Shown: positions 46,808 to 59,661 of the stretch, piece by piece | How positions within the stretch are numbered: the stretch's first letter is position 1 | Layout: every line of letters begins with the position of its first letter | Assembly (NCBI GenBank): GCA_947683625.1 | Contig: CANTUR010000127.1 | Span: 62,001-126,000, forward strand | Length of the DNA: 64,000 nucleotides | Direction of reading: 5' to 3' | Origin: Mallotus nudiflorus | Taxonomy: Eukaryota; Streptophyta; Magnoliopsida; Malpighiales; Euphorbiaceae | Notes under the pieces: model-generated | Seen by the model: the letters and a program-made list of their open reading frames with translations, nothing else | Database searches by the model: none | Told to the model about the DNA's origin: nothing | Made by a program: the position numbers and the translations under genes

Positions 46808-48296
46808 CATAAAAATTTTAAAAATAATAATAGTATTGTTTTTTTATATAACCATTTAATATTAACTTAATATGGTTATAATTTATTACAAATTTCATAG
46901 ATATTTTATTTGAATAATTATATGATATTACTTCAATATTTTTTATAATTAGTTTTTCTCAAGTTAACCTAATTAGATAAAAAATATTTTTTCAATTAAA
47001 TTAAAATTTTTGTTAAAGATAAGATAGAAATTAACTTAAATAAAATAATAGATATACTGTCAATTAAATCCTTATATTTTAGTTAATTTAATTTTTATTA
47101 GAAATAAAATAGAAATTAACGTAATTAAAATAAAAAATAAACTTTCTATTAAATTAAAATTATATTTTTATTAGTAAATAATTAAAATTATTCAATTTTT
47201 ATATAATAATAAATTAATTTTTTTTTGTAATTTTATAAATCCTCTTTCTACATTTATATATATATTAGATATAGATTCCTTACTACTAATTACTTGGCGT
47301 GTGGCCTTAACAATGTTGATGATTGCAACATAGGAGTGTCAACGACGGAAATAAAGTTTGACAAATTGCAAGCAATTAGCTGTAAAGACAGTTGTGGAGG
47401 ATTGCAGAATCTTAGATTACTATTACTCTTAGTCAAGGGGTTAGGCTTAGCCATGTCTATTTTCAAGCATTAAAAAATAAAAAAGAAAAAATATTGACTA
47501 GCATATTAATTTTCCATGCCATTAACTTCAGAATTTTGTCATCTTCTCACTCCATTCACAATAATGACCACGAAATGGATAAGTTTTTATTTTTTTGAGA
47601 TGTCAATGACTTGGTTTCTCAGAAAAGAGTATGATGGTGAATTGCATTTGAGATGTCACTTAAAAGACGTGTATGAACATGTGAACATGTGATTTGAAAT
47701 CTGCATATGTTTAGCTCGGTCAATTCCTTGAGTGACATGGTCACCACCACAGACTATAAACGCATAGAACATTGCATGATTTTGATGGTTACATGTATTC
47801 CAGGATGAGCAGTTTCAAACTGCAAAAGAGATATGTGCTGGTTTGACATTCTCACACACCATAAAATATGTCTTTTGGGGAGATGAATTCCGTAAAGAGG
47901 TCCATATGGACACACGGACACACACAGGTATGTTTAAAAGAAAGAGTAGAGAAGCAGATGCATCATGCACGGTCACATTTTGTAGAATAGCTTCATTAAA
48001 TAGCTGAAATCCAAAAAAAAAAAAAAAAAGACTAGAAAACGTTTTCCCCCTCTTATCCACAATTACACTAGAAAATCTAACTCCTGGTTTATGAGTTACA
48101 ACACTAATAATCCCTTTGAAGATAAATGGCAACTACAACAAAATTTGCTATAAACTAAAACGAATCACTGAAAAAATGATCATTTAATCACAAGTTCAAA
48201 TAAATAAAAAATAGTGGCACAAACAATTTCGCCTGAACACATTCAATATATGCTTTACCTTCTCTTTAGTCATTCGCAATGGCAAAGTGCTTCGTT
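46808..48296. other. Intergenic DNA downstream of both host genes
   Basis: 46808-47280 is AT-rich. 47280-48296 is more balanced and includes the 3' UTR of the kinase gene, which reads toward lower coordinates. No further gene could be supported. Confidence 0.4.
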
Positions 48297-51200
48297 TTAG
48301 GTTGCCTGTACCCTCAAATGGAGTGGTGAGCGATGATGGTTTTGTTGTTGCTTATGATGAGAAGCAGAGGAATATGAGGAGCCTGAAGTACTTTTGCTTC
48401 CCTTCGGTTTTTCCTTGATTGCATCTATTTGTTCTAATGCATCCACAACTTCTTTCATGGAGGGCCGGCTTTTAGGATCTGATTCCAGACATTTTAATGT
48501 AAGTTGTGCTGCTAGTTGCATTGCCTTGGTAGAGTATTGGCCCTCTATTTTTGCATCCATAATGGTTTTTAGCTTTCTTTTCTGTGAAAGAGTTGGCTTC
48601 AACCAATCAACCAAATTTTGCTGCCCGTTTGGACGCTTTGTATCAAGTGCCCTTAAGCCTGTCATCATTTCAAGCAGCACCACGCCAAAGCCATAAACAT
48701 CACTCTTGACATATAAATGACCTGATTATCATGGTAAGACACCATGTCAGCTAACTCATATAGCTATCTATGTTTATGGTTTAAAGTTTAAACTACAATA
48801 GACAATTTGAGCATTATTTTAGATATCCTATTCCTGTCTGCCTTGTTTCTCAAACCCCATAATTAAAAAATTCAGTCAGAATTCCTGGCTCTAGGTATTT
48901 CAGTGCCACATATATCATTCAACACCACTAGCAACAGCTGTATCATTTTAGTTTTCAAACTATCCTCACCTAATTTATATGACTTAAGAAAGTTGCTTGC
49001 AATAGATATAGTGATTCACAATTCATACCATTTATAATATTACCTGTTGCAATGTACTCAGGAGCAGCGTAACCATAAGTTCCCATAACCCTGGTTGTCA
49101 CGTGCGAGTCCCCACCTGAAGGACCCAATTTGGCCAAGCCAAAATCTGATATTTTTGCATTGTAATTCTGTAAACAGGAAACCAAGAAGAAAAAGAAATG
49201 CAATGTCACTAAAATATCCCCTGAAAGTAAGATAATTGGAAAATAGTGGATGCCTATATGGCTATACCCAAAAGGGAAACTTCCAAACCCCAGATACCCT
49301 TATCTCTAGTTGTTTATACTTCAGCTTCAGCACAGTAAAAGGAAGATATCTTCATTTTGTTTTTGGATGTTTACAAAATCTGCTATTCGTAGTATTAAAA
49401 TATCAATATTGTTGGGTGCAAAAAAAAAATTATTTCAGTTTATCATTTGTGCAAGTTATCATTAGGAGTGCCAAGAGAAAGAAAAGGAAAAACTTGAATT
49501 TTAAATGACTTCTTACAAAATGCTCATTTACTATTAAATGAGCAAGTTTTATTAATCTTCTTTAATGTGCCATTATCAATCAAATTTAGCATAATGCTCC
49601 ATTTGGTATATCTAGTATAGATACATGAAAAAGATGTCTTAACATATTAAATCCTATTCAATGCATAAGTCTTCATGGTGATTAAATAGCATCCTTATTC
49701 TTAAGTGGAAAACAGGTTATTGTCAAATTTAGCATGATACTCAATTTACTAGAAATGGAAAAAGTGTTTGACCACAAATGCATCAATCCTATTCAATGCA
49801 TGTGTTCCATGGTCGCTAAATTGCATGCTACTTTTGAGTTTATTATAACCTTTAGCTATCAGATACCACTAAATTTTCATTTTCTGCAGCATTAGAATCA
49901 TAGGAGCACCATTCACAATCAACATGGCTGCCACATTTCTATAACTGATAAGCACTTTTATGTTTTAAGAAAAACCAATAGAGAACTCTTAAAAAAAAAA
50001 AAGATCATATATAAACTAACCCCATCAAGTAATATGTTTGAGGCCTTGAAATCTCTATAAATGACTTTCTTATCTGAAGTATGAAGAAAGGCAAGACCTC
50101 GAGCTGCTCCAATGACTATTTTGAGTCGTAAGTCCCAAGACAAAGGTTCAATGGCGGGATTTCCTGCAGAAACAGACAATCAAATTACCAATAGAATTCA
50201 AAAATTTAGTAAATACTAGCCTTTGTTTCTATTATTTTTCCACTCTTAATTATTCCATCAATTCTTACTTCTGAATAGATGGTTCTCCAAGCTTCCCCTC
50301 TGCATGAACTCATACACAAGAAGTAGCTCTTTATCCTCCCAACAATATCCTAACAGTTTTACCAGATTTGGATGTGATAACCTTCCTAAAAAGTTCACCT
50401 CTGACTGCATTATCAAATAAAAATGCACTTAGCATCAATAAGGAAAGGATACATGGCAGCAATTCAAAAATTTCGTAATATCATATTGCTGAATAGTTGA
50501 GCACCAGCCCCAAAATGCAGGAACTAAATCATTCAAATTTTTTTGTTCTTTGATCACCAGTAGTAAATTATTACAAAAATAATATCTGTACGCCAAGCTG
50601 GAATTATTTACTGTATCAAATTGTACCTATGAGTCTAAGATTAATCAGTGTTGTTTAGAGCATTTTATCTCAAAAGGGTCATTATAGCAAACAACATATA
50701 TGTCTGCAAAGGTGACCTTGTAAGAATGGCACCTTGCTTCCATTATCACACCAACAGAAATGTGGGACCGTGAAATGGGAGTGACCTATGAAGAAGGCAC
50801 TTTCCATCAATTATCAGACTAATTGGAATCCCAATCCAAGGCATACAAAATGTCATTACAGGTGGGCCCCGTAATGGAATAGCTATTAAAGCCAACAACA
50901 AACACAAGACTGCCTTTTTTTTCTCCTCTTCTTTATGCCTTATCTTTTTTTTTTCCTTTATTTTTTATAATGGTCACAGACTCAGCAGAAACAAGAAATT
51001 GGAAAACAGCATAAACAATAAATGCTTGCAATTCCATTTTCTGAAAGATTATAACAGACAAAAAAAAAAAAAAAGTTACCTGCCACTCTTGGAACCCTTG
51101 CATACTTTCAGAATTTAGTTTCTTGATAGCAACAACCATCCCAATGCCAGTTTTAGAAGGTGCATACGTCTTCTCATCTATCCATCCTTTGTAGACTTTT

Positions 51201-51631
51201 CCAAAACCACCTTCACCCAACAAAGTATCTGATCTGAAATTTCTTGTGGCACTCTTCAAATCAGCAAAGGTGAACTCTTTCATGTTTGGTGCCTCCAATA
51301 TCTGACCAGTTGGATGTGCATCATCATTCATTTCACTTACAGCAGCAGAAAATTGACTTTTCCCTGCATTGCTACTTGTAGCTGAGAAATCCATGGTGGT
51401 GGTGTTGAAAGTATTATTTGATGACGACCCTGTTGAACCAAAAACACAAACTCTAACAAAATTAAACTTCAAAAACAAGAAAAACCCATGTCAAGAAACA
51501 ACTTGCCAAGACCTACAAAACAGTTAAAGTAAAGAAACCATACCTGGAGTAGTTGGATTATTGGTGCTGTAAATAGAGCTGGAAGGGTTATTATTAGCAT
51601 TATGAGAAGGAGATCCAAAGCAATTACCCAT
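48297..51631 (-). CDS. Receptor-like cytoplasmic kinase, subfamily VII (PBL-type Ser/Thr kinase)
   Basis: Phosphorylates Ser/Thr on signalling partners; subfamily VII kinases act beneath plasma-membrane receptor kinases, often in immunity or development. Six exons (51631-51544, 51429-51080, 50404-50269, 50163-50021, 49167-49044, 48721-48297) join in phase to 421 residues. MGNC predicts N-myristoylation at Gly2 and acylation at Cys4. The kinase domain has LGEGGFGKVYKG (100-111), VVAIKK (Lys132), VIYRDFKASN (catalytic Asp229, RD type), SDFG (Asp247) and the SHVTTRVMGTYGYAAPEY activation segment. The C-terminus is Ser/His/Gln-rich. All splice sites are GT-AG and no stop is seen. The exact family member cannot be assigned by eye. 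Confidence 0.96.
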
Positions 51632-52060
51632 GTTTGACTTTTCAAGAATCTCCTCCTAGATGCTACTTTGCTGCTATGCTACTCACTTAGATCAATACCA
51701 CATGTTTTGTAGATGATGATGATGATGACGCTTATGATGATAAACAACAAGAACTATATAAATGAACAAAGAAAAAGATTCAAGGCAAAAACAGAGAAAC
51801 AGCAAACCAAGAAATGAAAAGAAAGGTCCAAACAGAAAAAGAAAAAAAGTGGGTTTTGTTGCTTTTAAATGATTTCAAGTTTTTCTTTTTTTCTTTTGCT
51901 TTTTTTTTTTTATAATTTTTGGGTGGAGAAGAGAAGAGAAAGAGTCACCCTTTTTTCCTTGTAGTTACCATGAAATCCACCTCCTTTTGTTTCAACACTT
52001 TGTCCTGTCTTTTCTGTTTTTTTCCCTGCTCAATTTATAGGGCCCTTTGTTTTCCTTAAA
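51632..52060 (-). promoter_or_regulatory. Promoter and 5' leader of the kinase gene
   Basis: Upstream of the ATG on minus. The complement of 52032-52039 reads TATAAATT, a good TATA box about 400 bp from the start codon. Downstream, pyrimidine-rich CTCTTCTC runs (complement of 51929-51946) resemble plant Y-patch or leader sequence. A (GAT)n-type trinucleotide run lies at 51713-51730. Confidence 0.5.
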
Positions 52061-54774
52061 CATAATAGAATTTATTAAATTTTAATTAATATAATTTTAT
52101 TTGAATGAAATTATAAAAGTATTAAAATTTTATATTAATTAATTTAATTATATATGCTATAATTTCAATTTAAAATATTGTTTAAATAAAAATAATTTAT
52201 GTAATTATTTTCAATGATTATTAGCATAAAATAATTTTTAAACTATAAAATTATAATTATTTAACATTAGTGAAAAATCATTTAATTTATTTATTTTATA
52301 GACATGTGATATTATTATTATTATTATTATTTATAATAAATTTAAAAATAAATTTTTTAAATAGTGTCACAATTGAACATGAACGTGTTCATTTAAACTA
52401 TTCAATCCAAACCTCATCAGTATTTATAGACTGAAAACAATTGTCAAAATAATTATATTAAAAATTATGAGAAAATTTAACCTAATTTATACATATATTC
52501 TTTTTGTTTTAAAATCAAATTTTTATCTTCTTCAATTTTATTTTTATTTTGTTAATACTTAAAATTTTTTATTAGGTCTAGATCATTTTTCCTTTTAAGT
52601 ATTATAAAAAAAATTAAAATATCCTTTTAGCCGGTAAAACTATGATTAAGTATAAAATATTAATGATATTTTATTCTTTTATATTTATTAATATTAAATA
52701 TATACGCCCCTCATGGTTCATAAAAATGAACTTTATCATTAGTATTTTATAGTTAATTATAATTTTTTACTATTTAAAAAATATTTTTATATAATATTTA
52801 ATTAAAAATGATATAATTTTAATAGAAGTCTGTAAATATTAATATAATAAAACTTGGATGAGATAAAAATTTAATATTTAAACAAAAAAAAAAGTAAATA
52901 TTAGTTAAGTTAAATTTTTTTCCTTACAAATTATTTTGCAGTTCATATTTGACGTTTAAGAGAAAAATAGAAAATTATTCGAATTGCCGCTATATTGTTG
53001 CACAGACAATTGTAACAAAGAGAGAACAGATGGCCAGACCACATTTGTTACTGTACATAGTCAAACAGGCGTGTTTCTATGTCTCGTGTGTGTGAACGTC
53101 TCCTAAAATTCGCCTTTTTTTTTTTTTTTTTAATATTGGTTGCTTGACAAATAAAAGTGTAATCAAGCTCCACCGAGTTTTAACATGTTTGAATTTAGTT
53201 CGATTATAATAGAGTTGAGTTTGCTTTTTCAGTTACTGTTTATGAGTTGTTTTCTGAATTTAAATTAACCTAAATGAGCTAAAATAAATTTTAAAAATAT
53301 AAATAATAAATTCAAATTCTATATTAAAAAATTAAAAATAAATTATTTTACTAAATAAATGATAATATTTTTTTTATAAAAGCCATGATTTCATTATTAA
53401 AATAGATTTTTTAAAATATTTTTTATAATAAAAATTTATATATTATAAATATAAAATTAAATATTAAAATTACGAGCTGATTTACGAGTTTTCATTCGAA
53501 CTTATTCATAAACTTTACGAGTTGAATTTTTGTATGAATTGAGCTGAACTCGTTAATTAAATGAGCTTTCATATATGAGGTCGAACGAACTTTTATCGAG
53601 CTGTATACTAAGCTGCGTGCAAAACAACTCGACTTATTTACATGCTATTGACAAACTTTACTATCTTGATAATGGATTTTTTTTATTTTTTTTATGATTA
53701 TTTTCTGCAATGTTTCTTGTTATTAACCGATTGAGATAGTCAACAAATATTTTTATTAATCAGTTATAATTTAATTATTTTAAAAAATTAAAATTAATAA
53801 TTTTGTCACTCGTTGATGGTTGATTTGTATATTTTTATTTAGATTATTTTACTTTTATTAAATTAATAATAAATAACTTCAATTAAATAAAATACATGTA
53901 ATTAATTTTACCGTTGATAATTAAATAATATTATTTTTAATTATAATTAAAAATTAAACTTTTTTTATTATATTTACATTTTAAAATTTATTTTAAATAT
54001 TTTTATTAATTATTTTAATAATATCTAAATTAAAGACAATAAATTATTATTTTATTACTATATATCATTTTGAAATAATTTACATAATTAAAAAATATTA
54101 TAAAATTATATTTATAAATAAATTATACTCTTAATGGTCATCTAACATTCTATCTAAAACAACAGTTTACAAAATTTTACCAAACAATTTATATTTCTTA
54201 ATTATTTACTATTCATAATTGCTATTATCTCTCAGCTATCAACTGTTATAAAACAGTTGAACTAAAAAGATTCTAAAACACATTTATTAAATTATTATTT
54301 TAATGATCAATATATTACAGGATACCTTATTTCACTCAACATAGAATCTCTCATTGTAAAAGTGGCAAAAAAAAAAAAAAAAGCATATTTTGTTAATTTT
54401 TTAATTTTCAATTTATCAAGAAAATTTTGTGTTATCTACTATAAGTTTAACTATGGAACAAGGTACTTGGGATTGAATCCTACAAACATCTTATAGTGAA
54501 CTCTGAATATTGGGTTTAAGAATCACTTCAACTAAGTTAATAATTAGTCATCAAGAACTTTAAAGCCTAGCTTTCTATATATTATTTTCTGTTTTTGGTA
54601 AATATTTAGTTAATATCTATTTTTAATTAAAATATTAATATTTAGATTATAACTAATTCAATTCAATTTAAATAAAAATTAAAAAATAATAAAATATTTT
54701 AATAACTAATTTAACGTGATTACATACACTATAATTTAAGAAACCTAAAGGTACAAATTACACCTCACGTTTTG
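52061..54774. other. AT-rich intergenic DNA with a weak dispersed-repeat remnant
   Basis: No gene seen. 53150-53650 contains repeated GAGCTGAACTCG-, CGAGCTG- and TTACGAGT-type strings typical of a decayed dispersed element, but no termini could be set. A short (ATT)n run lies near 52312-52330. Confidence 0.4.
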
Positions 54775-55542
54775 CCCTAATTTTACATTAGACCTTTTCA
54801 TTTTTTTTAGCCAAATAAGAATTTCTTCTTTGTAAAATTAGATCAAATACTTTGAAAAGTATAATTAAGTCTTATAACTTTTTTAGTACAATTAAGTGTG
54901 TTATAAAAGAACTAGTTATAAAGTTTTAAAAGTTTTCAAACATACAAAATAATTTTTTGAAAATTTTCTTAAATTTTAAAAAATTTACAACCAAGTGACA
55001 TGCAATTAAAAAAATAACTAATTTATGCATGAATATAAATAGTAAATTGATAATTGACCTAAACTTGAATTTTAATGGTTGAATAAAAAATTTTATTCAT
55101 CAACATTGTGTAGGTTTAGAAATTATTTTGTAGGTTAAAAAATTTAAACCGATGAATAAAATTTTATAAGTTTTTATTCAACCATTAAAATTAAATTTTG
55201 GATCAATTATCAATTTACTATTTATATTAATAAATGAAATTAATCATTTTTTTAAAATGTATTACACTTGTAAAGTTTTAAAATTCAAGAAATTTTTTTA
55301 AAAAATATCATGTAATATAAAAACTTTTTAAACTTTATAATTAGGTTATATATATTTTTAAAAAAGTATCAATCTTATTATTAGTTAACCATTAAAATTA
55401 ATTTTTTTAAAATATAAAATTTAATTGTACTAAAAAAGTGACAAGACTTAATTATACTCACCAAAGTCCAATTTGATTTAATTTTACAAAGGTGAAGTTT
55501 CAAATTGGCTAAAAAAATGAAAAGTCCAATATGGAATTAGGG
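54775..55542. mobile_element. Foldback element, about 770 bp imperfect palindrome
   Basis: The left half matches the reverse complement of the right half along almost its whole length. Shared blocks, outside in: CCCTAATT, CTTTTCATTTTTTTAGCCAA, CTTTGTAAAATTA, TATAATTAAGTCTT, ACTTTTTTAGTACAATTAA, TTATAAAGTTT, and TTGATAATTGA followed by TTTTAATGGTTGAATAAAAA. The centre lies near 55110-55160. No coding capacity. Outer duplications were not resolved. Confidence 0.8.
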
Positions 55543-56258
55543 TTAAATGTTAAGCTCGAAGCCTAGTTTAATGTTTTATATTAAATGTTGAGCTTGAAAA
55601 TGAATAAGTTCAAAATTTTATAAGTATTTCTCCTCAATTTCAAAACCTTACATGTAAAATTGTTAAATTTTTTTATTTTTCTTAAAAATATGAAAAACTC
55701 TAAAATCATTAAACTTAAAATTTTGCAAGTTTCTTTCCACATATTTTAATATTTACTTCGAAAACCTTACATATAAAATCATTGAATTTTCTAATTTTTC
55801 TTAAAAAAATTATACAAATTCTTATTTTATATAAAATACTTGAATTCTATTACATTAAAACATTATTTTTTTTCAATAAAAAATTATGCCTTTTTTTTTC
55901 TCGTTAAAATGTCGTTTTTTCATTAAACTAAAAACATCTTTTCCTTTCCTAATTTACTTCTTTACCATTTGTTTTTTTTTTCTTTTCTTTTATTTATTTA
56001 ATAATTATTATTATCACTATATATATATATATATTCCTAATAAAAAAATTAAATAAAATTATTATGATAACTTTTAAAATTTTAATTTTTATATTTAATT
56101 AATTTGTAACTATTTTAAATTAAATAATTTTAAAATCCGTCAGCTAATTTCTAACTGTTGGTATGTTTTATAATGATTAACTTATGGTAAATGGTGACAA
56201 GCCGTATACAAGATTATATTAGTTGAGAATCAAGAATTGATCTAACACGTTTGTAGTA
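55543..56258. other. AT-rich intergenic DNA
   Basis: Low-complexity A/T tracts with T(C)-rich runs near 55890-55990 and a TA run near 56017-56031. A weak internal repeat (ACTTGAATTTT-, AAACCTTACAT-type blocks at 55645 and 55763) is visible. No gene. Confidence 0.4.
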
Positions 56259-56603
56259 GGGGTGTGCATCGGACTAGTTCGAGTTGGATTGGGTTGAATT
56301 TTATTTTTTACAAAACTTAAAATCGATCCAAATTGAAGTTATTTGATTTTTTAGGTTAACCGAATAATATTAAATATAATAAATGAAATAAAAAAATAAA
56401 GAAAATGCGATAGCCAAATGGCTAAACGTGCACTTTTTCTGCTTAAGATATTTGATAAAAAATAAATATAATATAATAAAAGTCAATTTTTTGGTTGAAC
56501 TGGGTTATGTAGAAATGTACAAAAATTTTAAAATTAAAACTGAACTAATTCGATTTGGTTCAATTACGAGTCAGTTGATCGGCCATGTCAGTTTTACACA
56601 CCC
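56259..56603. mobile_element. Possible hAT-type MITE remnant
   Basis: The left end GGGGTGTGCA and the right end TTTTACACACCC resemble the terminal inverted repeats of plant hAT-type MITEs. Inner blocks TCGGACTAGTTCGA and ACTAATTCGATTTGGTTCAA are partly complementary. No 8-bp flanking duplication could be found, so the assignment is tentative. Confidence 0.4.
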
Positions 56604-57151
56604 ATACTTTGAAGCGATGAAACTGTATGGAAATGAGACGAAAAAGTCAATAGGGTTGACTTTGGATTATGGCCGTTTGATGCATAGTGACCCAGTTGAA
56701 GGTCAAGAACTGTGCCATCTTGAAAGTATTTTCTTCTCTGATTGAACTTCCCATTGCTTTTCCTTTGTTTCTTCTTCTTTTATCACCACATGTATTCTTT
56801 CTTCCCTATCAAAATTTTCAAGAATCCTTCAATGATTCCCCTTGCAAGGGATATTTACGTAATCCTAATCGCCACATCTTGCAGGTCATATTGTTTTAGT
56901 ATTAAACCAAAGACTGAATAATCAAACGAGATAATTTCCTTTAAAGTATCAATAAAATAAAAAATTTAATTATTACTTTTCCCTTTTTTAAATTAAAAAA
57001 AATTAACTTGCTAAAGTTCAATTTAATTAATTTGAACGTCAAATCTCATCGATTCAAATTTCAAAATTATCAAGAATGTATAAGTATCATTCATTGTTTT
57101 TTCTTACTATAAATTAACGAAAATACCTATAAATTATAAAATAATAATAAA
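56604..57151. other. Intergenic DNA, no supported gene
   Basis: 56600-56900 is more balanced in composition and has short open frames on plus with no recognisable family; the rest is AT-rich. Confidence 0.35.
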
Positions 57152-57482
57152 TATTTTCCCCTTAAAATGCTTTTTAAGATTTACAAAATCATCTTTAAAG
57201 TCCAAAATAATTTATTAAAAAAATAGAATTAGCTTCCCAATTTTTTTATACTTTTTATTTTTATGAAAAAAATGATTTTATTTTAGTGTAATTAGACTTT
57301 GGCTTTCTCTAGGAATGAGAGTTATTTTCCCCTTAAAGTGTTTTTTAAGATTTACAAAATCATCTTTAAAGTTCAAAATAATTTATTAAAAAAATAGAAT
57401 TAGCCTCCCAAATTTTTTATACTTTTTTATTTTTATGAAAAAAATGATTTTATTTCAGTGTAATTAGACTTTGACTTTCTCT
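57152..57482. repeat. Direct tandem duplication, 171-bp period
   Basis: 57152-57322 and 57323-57482 are near identical: TATTTTCCCCTTAAA, AAGATTTACAAAATCATC, AGTGTAATTAGACTTTG and ACTTTCTCT recur in order with only scattered changes. Recent relative to the surrounding decayed DNA. Confidence 0.92.
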
Positions 57483-58592
57483 AATAACTCATTCTTGTTT
57501 CGTGGACTCTGTATATTTTGTTATTTTTGTATTGTTTAGTTATGTATCTACTGTTTTATATTTACATTTTCAAAAATCTTTATCAATTGTATTGCCAAAA
57601 AAAAAAATTAGGAATTGATAAAAACTTGCATAAAATACAAACATTTGTACATTAGAAAGAGCCCGAAAAATTTTTACTTAATCATTTCCCTGCACGTCAG
57701 GTTTTTTGTCTCTGTTAAAGTAGCAATTTGCCCCTTGAAATTGAACGCAATAATCATTTAGTCCAAAAATTAACTTTCTAGCCAATTATCCCACCAACTT
57801 GTCAAAGTTGGCCAATTACTCCGGAATCCAAATTATCTTTTCTAAAAAATTCAATTTAATTCAACATAACTTTTTTTGATCAATTCACTCCAAATTTTTT
57901 GCATTGACTAATTAGGTTTAATTGTCAAACTTAAAATATGCAAGATATGCATTAATAAAAATTAAAACTAAAAATTTTATTTTAAAAAAATTAATATTCA
58001 ATTTAAAAATAAATCAAACATTAGAATATTAAAATATATAAAAAAATAATTAATTTTTACGTAAATGTAAATTAAAATGATCAATTGTTTTTCTTTTAAA
58101 TTAGAAATTTAAAATTAAGTTGCATCTTTTTTACTTTTTAATTGTGATCGAATAGTGCTCATGTATATAATTAAATAATTATAAATGTAGTTTTAAAAAA
58201 TTATTAATTTTAATTTTAATTTTTTATTTTAGAAATATAGATATTAAGAGATATAAAAAGTATGTTAGAGAAAATAAAAAATTGAGAGCATAAAAATTAT
58301 TAACTATATGTACATTAGAACATATTATTTTTCAAATTTTAAATTTTAAATTTTTTCAATTCAATTAAATTTAAATCATATATTCACCTCAAAGAAATAA
58401 ATAATAAATTTTTAAAATTTCTTAATTGGAAAAAAATTTAACAATTTAATTTTTGAAATTAAATATCTTATATATTTTTAAATTTGATATAAGTTGAACC
58501 TAATTATTAATTTATAAAATATTTTGGATGAGTTAATAAAAAATAATAATTATTTAGTAAATTTAATTTTATTATTTTATTGAAAAATACAT
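57483..58592. other. AT-rich intergenic DNA
   Basis: 57700-57870 has a GCAATTTGCCCCTTGAAA-type string like termini of some inverted-repeat elements, but its partner was not found. The rest is AT-rich without a gene. Confidence 0.35.
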
Positions 58593-59230
58593 TTATAGAT
58601 ACCCAAATTTTTGACAGTTCCCCTTAAAATCTAATGATGAAGGATTCCTGTCAGGTAGATAGGGGGAAAATTTCTTCGGAAGTTCTCTTGAGTGTGCATA
58701 GATCGAAAAGAAACCTGAAAAAAACCCAAAAGATACAAAATATATACCAAAAAGCAACCAAACTCTCAAAAAAGCCGAGTTAGGCCCAAAAAATGACCAA
58801 AAATAGGGGAAAAATCCGAGCATGAGTTGATGATCAATGAGTGTGGGTTTATGACCTAAGCCCATGAGTCAAAATGACCACATTACCCTGTGTGGGTCAA
58901 AGAACCCATATGTGTGAGTTCTAGACCCAAGAGCATGGGTATAAGACCCAAGCTTATGGGTCCTTAGACCTGATTGATAAAAACTCAAATTTTCCTTTTT
59001 TGGAAAAAGCAGGGGGCACATTTCCAGAGGCAAATGACTCTAGAGAGAGAAAGTTACTGTTTTGGATGAATTTTTCCCTCTTCTTCTTCTCACTCCTAAA
59101 GCACTTGGAGAACCCACTCAATCCAAACACTCAACCAAAAATCACTTCTCTCACTAGGTTTATATCACTAAACCAAACCACACCACAACTTTGTCAAAAC
59201 ATGCTTCTAGGGTAATTACCCGATCCCTTT
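58593..59230. other. Moderately G/C-richer block with TGGGT/ACCCA strings, LTR-like
   Basis: Repeated short strings such as GACCCAAG, CATGGGT, TGTGGGT and GAACCCA occur between 58840 and 58970. A purine-rich stretch near 59010-59060 follows. The block has no convincing gene and looks like non-coding sequence of an LTR retrotransposon. Confidence 0.35.
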
Positions 59231-59661
59231 GAGGATTTCCTATTTTTTTAATTAAAAATTGCATTTTTAATCATCTTCTTCATCTTATTTCCATCATTTT
59301 TATCATTTTTTGCCTTTTTATTAACTTTATTGTAAATATTTATTATTGTGATAAAGTTGGGATTTTTGTGGTGATTTGAAGTTTTGGATATAAAATATGA
59401 TGGAGTAGTGGAAAGTTGGGGTGAAATCCGGGAGTGTTTACATTTATTTTGCATTTTTTCACCATTTTTGTATTATTTCTCCATTTATGTAAAAATGAGT
59501 ATTTTGATGTAAAGGTAGCATTTTTATTATTGTTTTTGCATCATTCTAATTTGTTATTTTTATTTCTGTAACTTTATTTATTTTATTATTATTTCTGCAA
59601 TTTTTATTATTCTTTCCATGTTTTTCTCAATTTTCTTTTATTAATGCTATTTTTGGTAAAT
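59231..59661. other. T-rich low-complexity leader to the hairpin array
   Basis: TTATTATTTCTGCAATTTTTATT-like strings grade into the tandem array that follows. No gene. Confidence 0.4.

Noticed and set aside
53150..53650. Possible structured element with GAGCTG/CGAGCT strings
   Set aside because: Individual strings recur, but I could not find paired termini or a duplication, so no mobile element is called.
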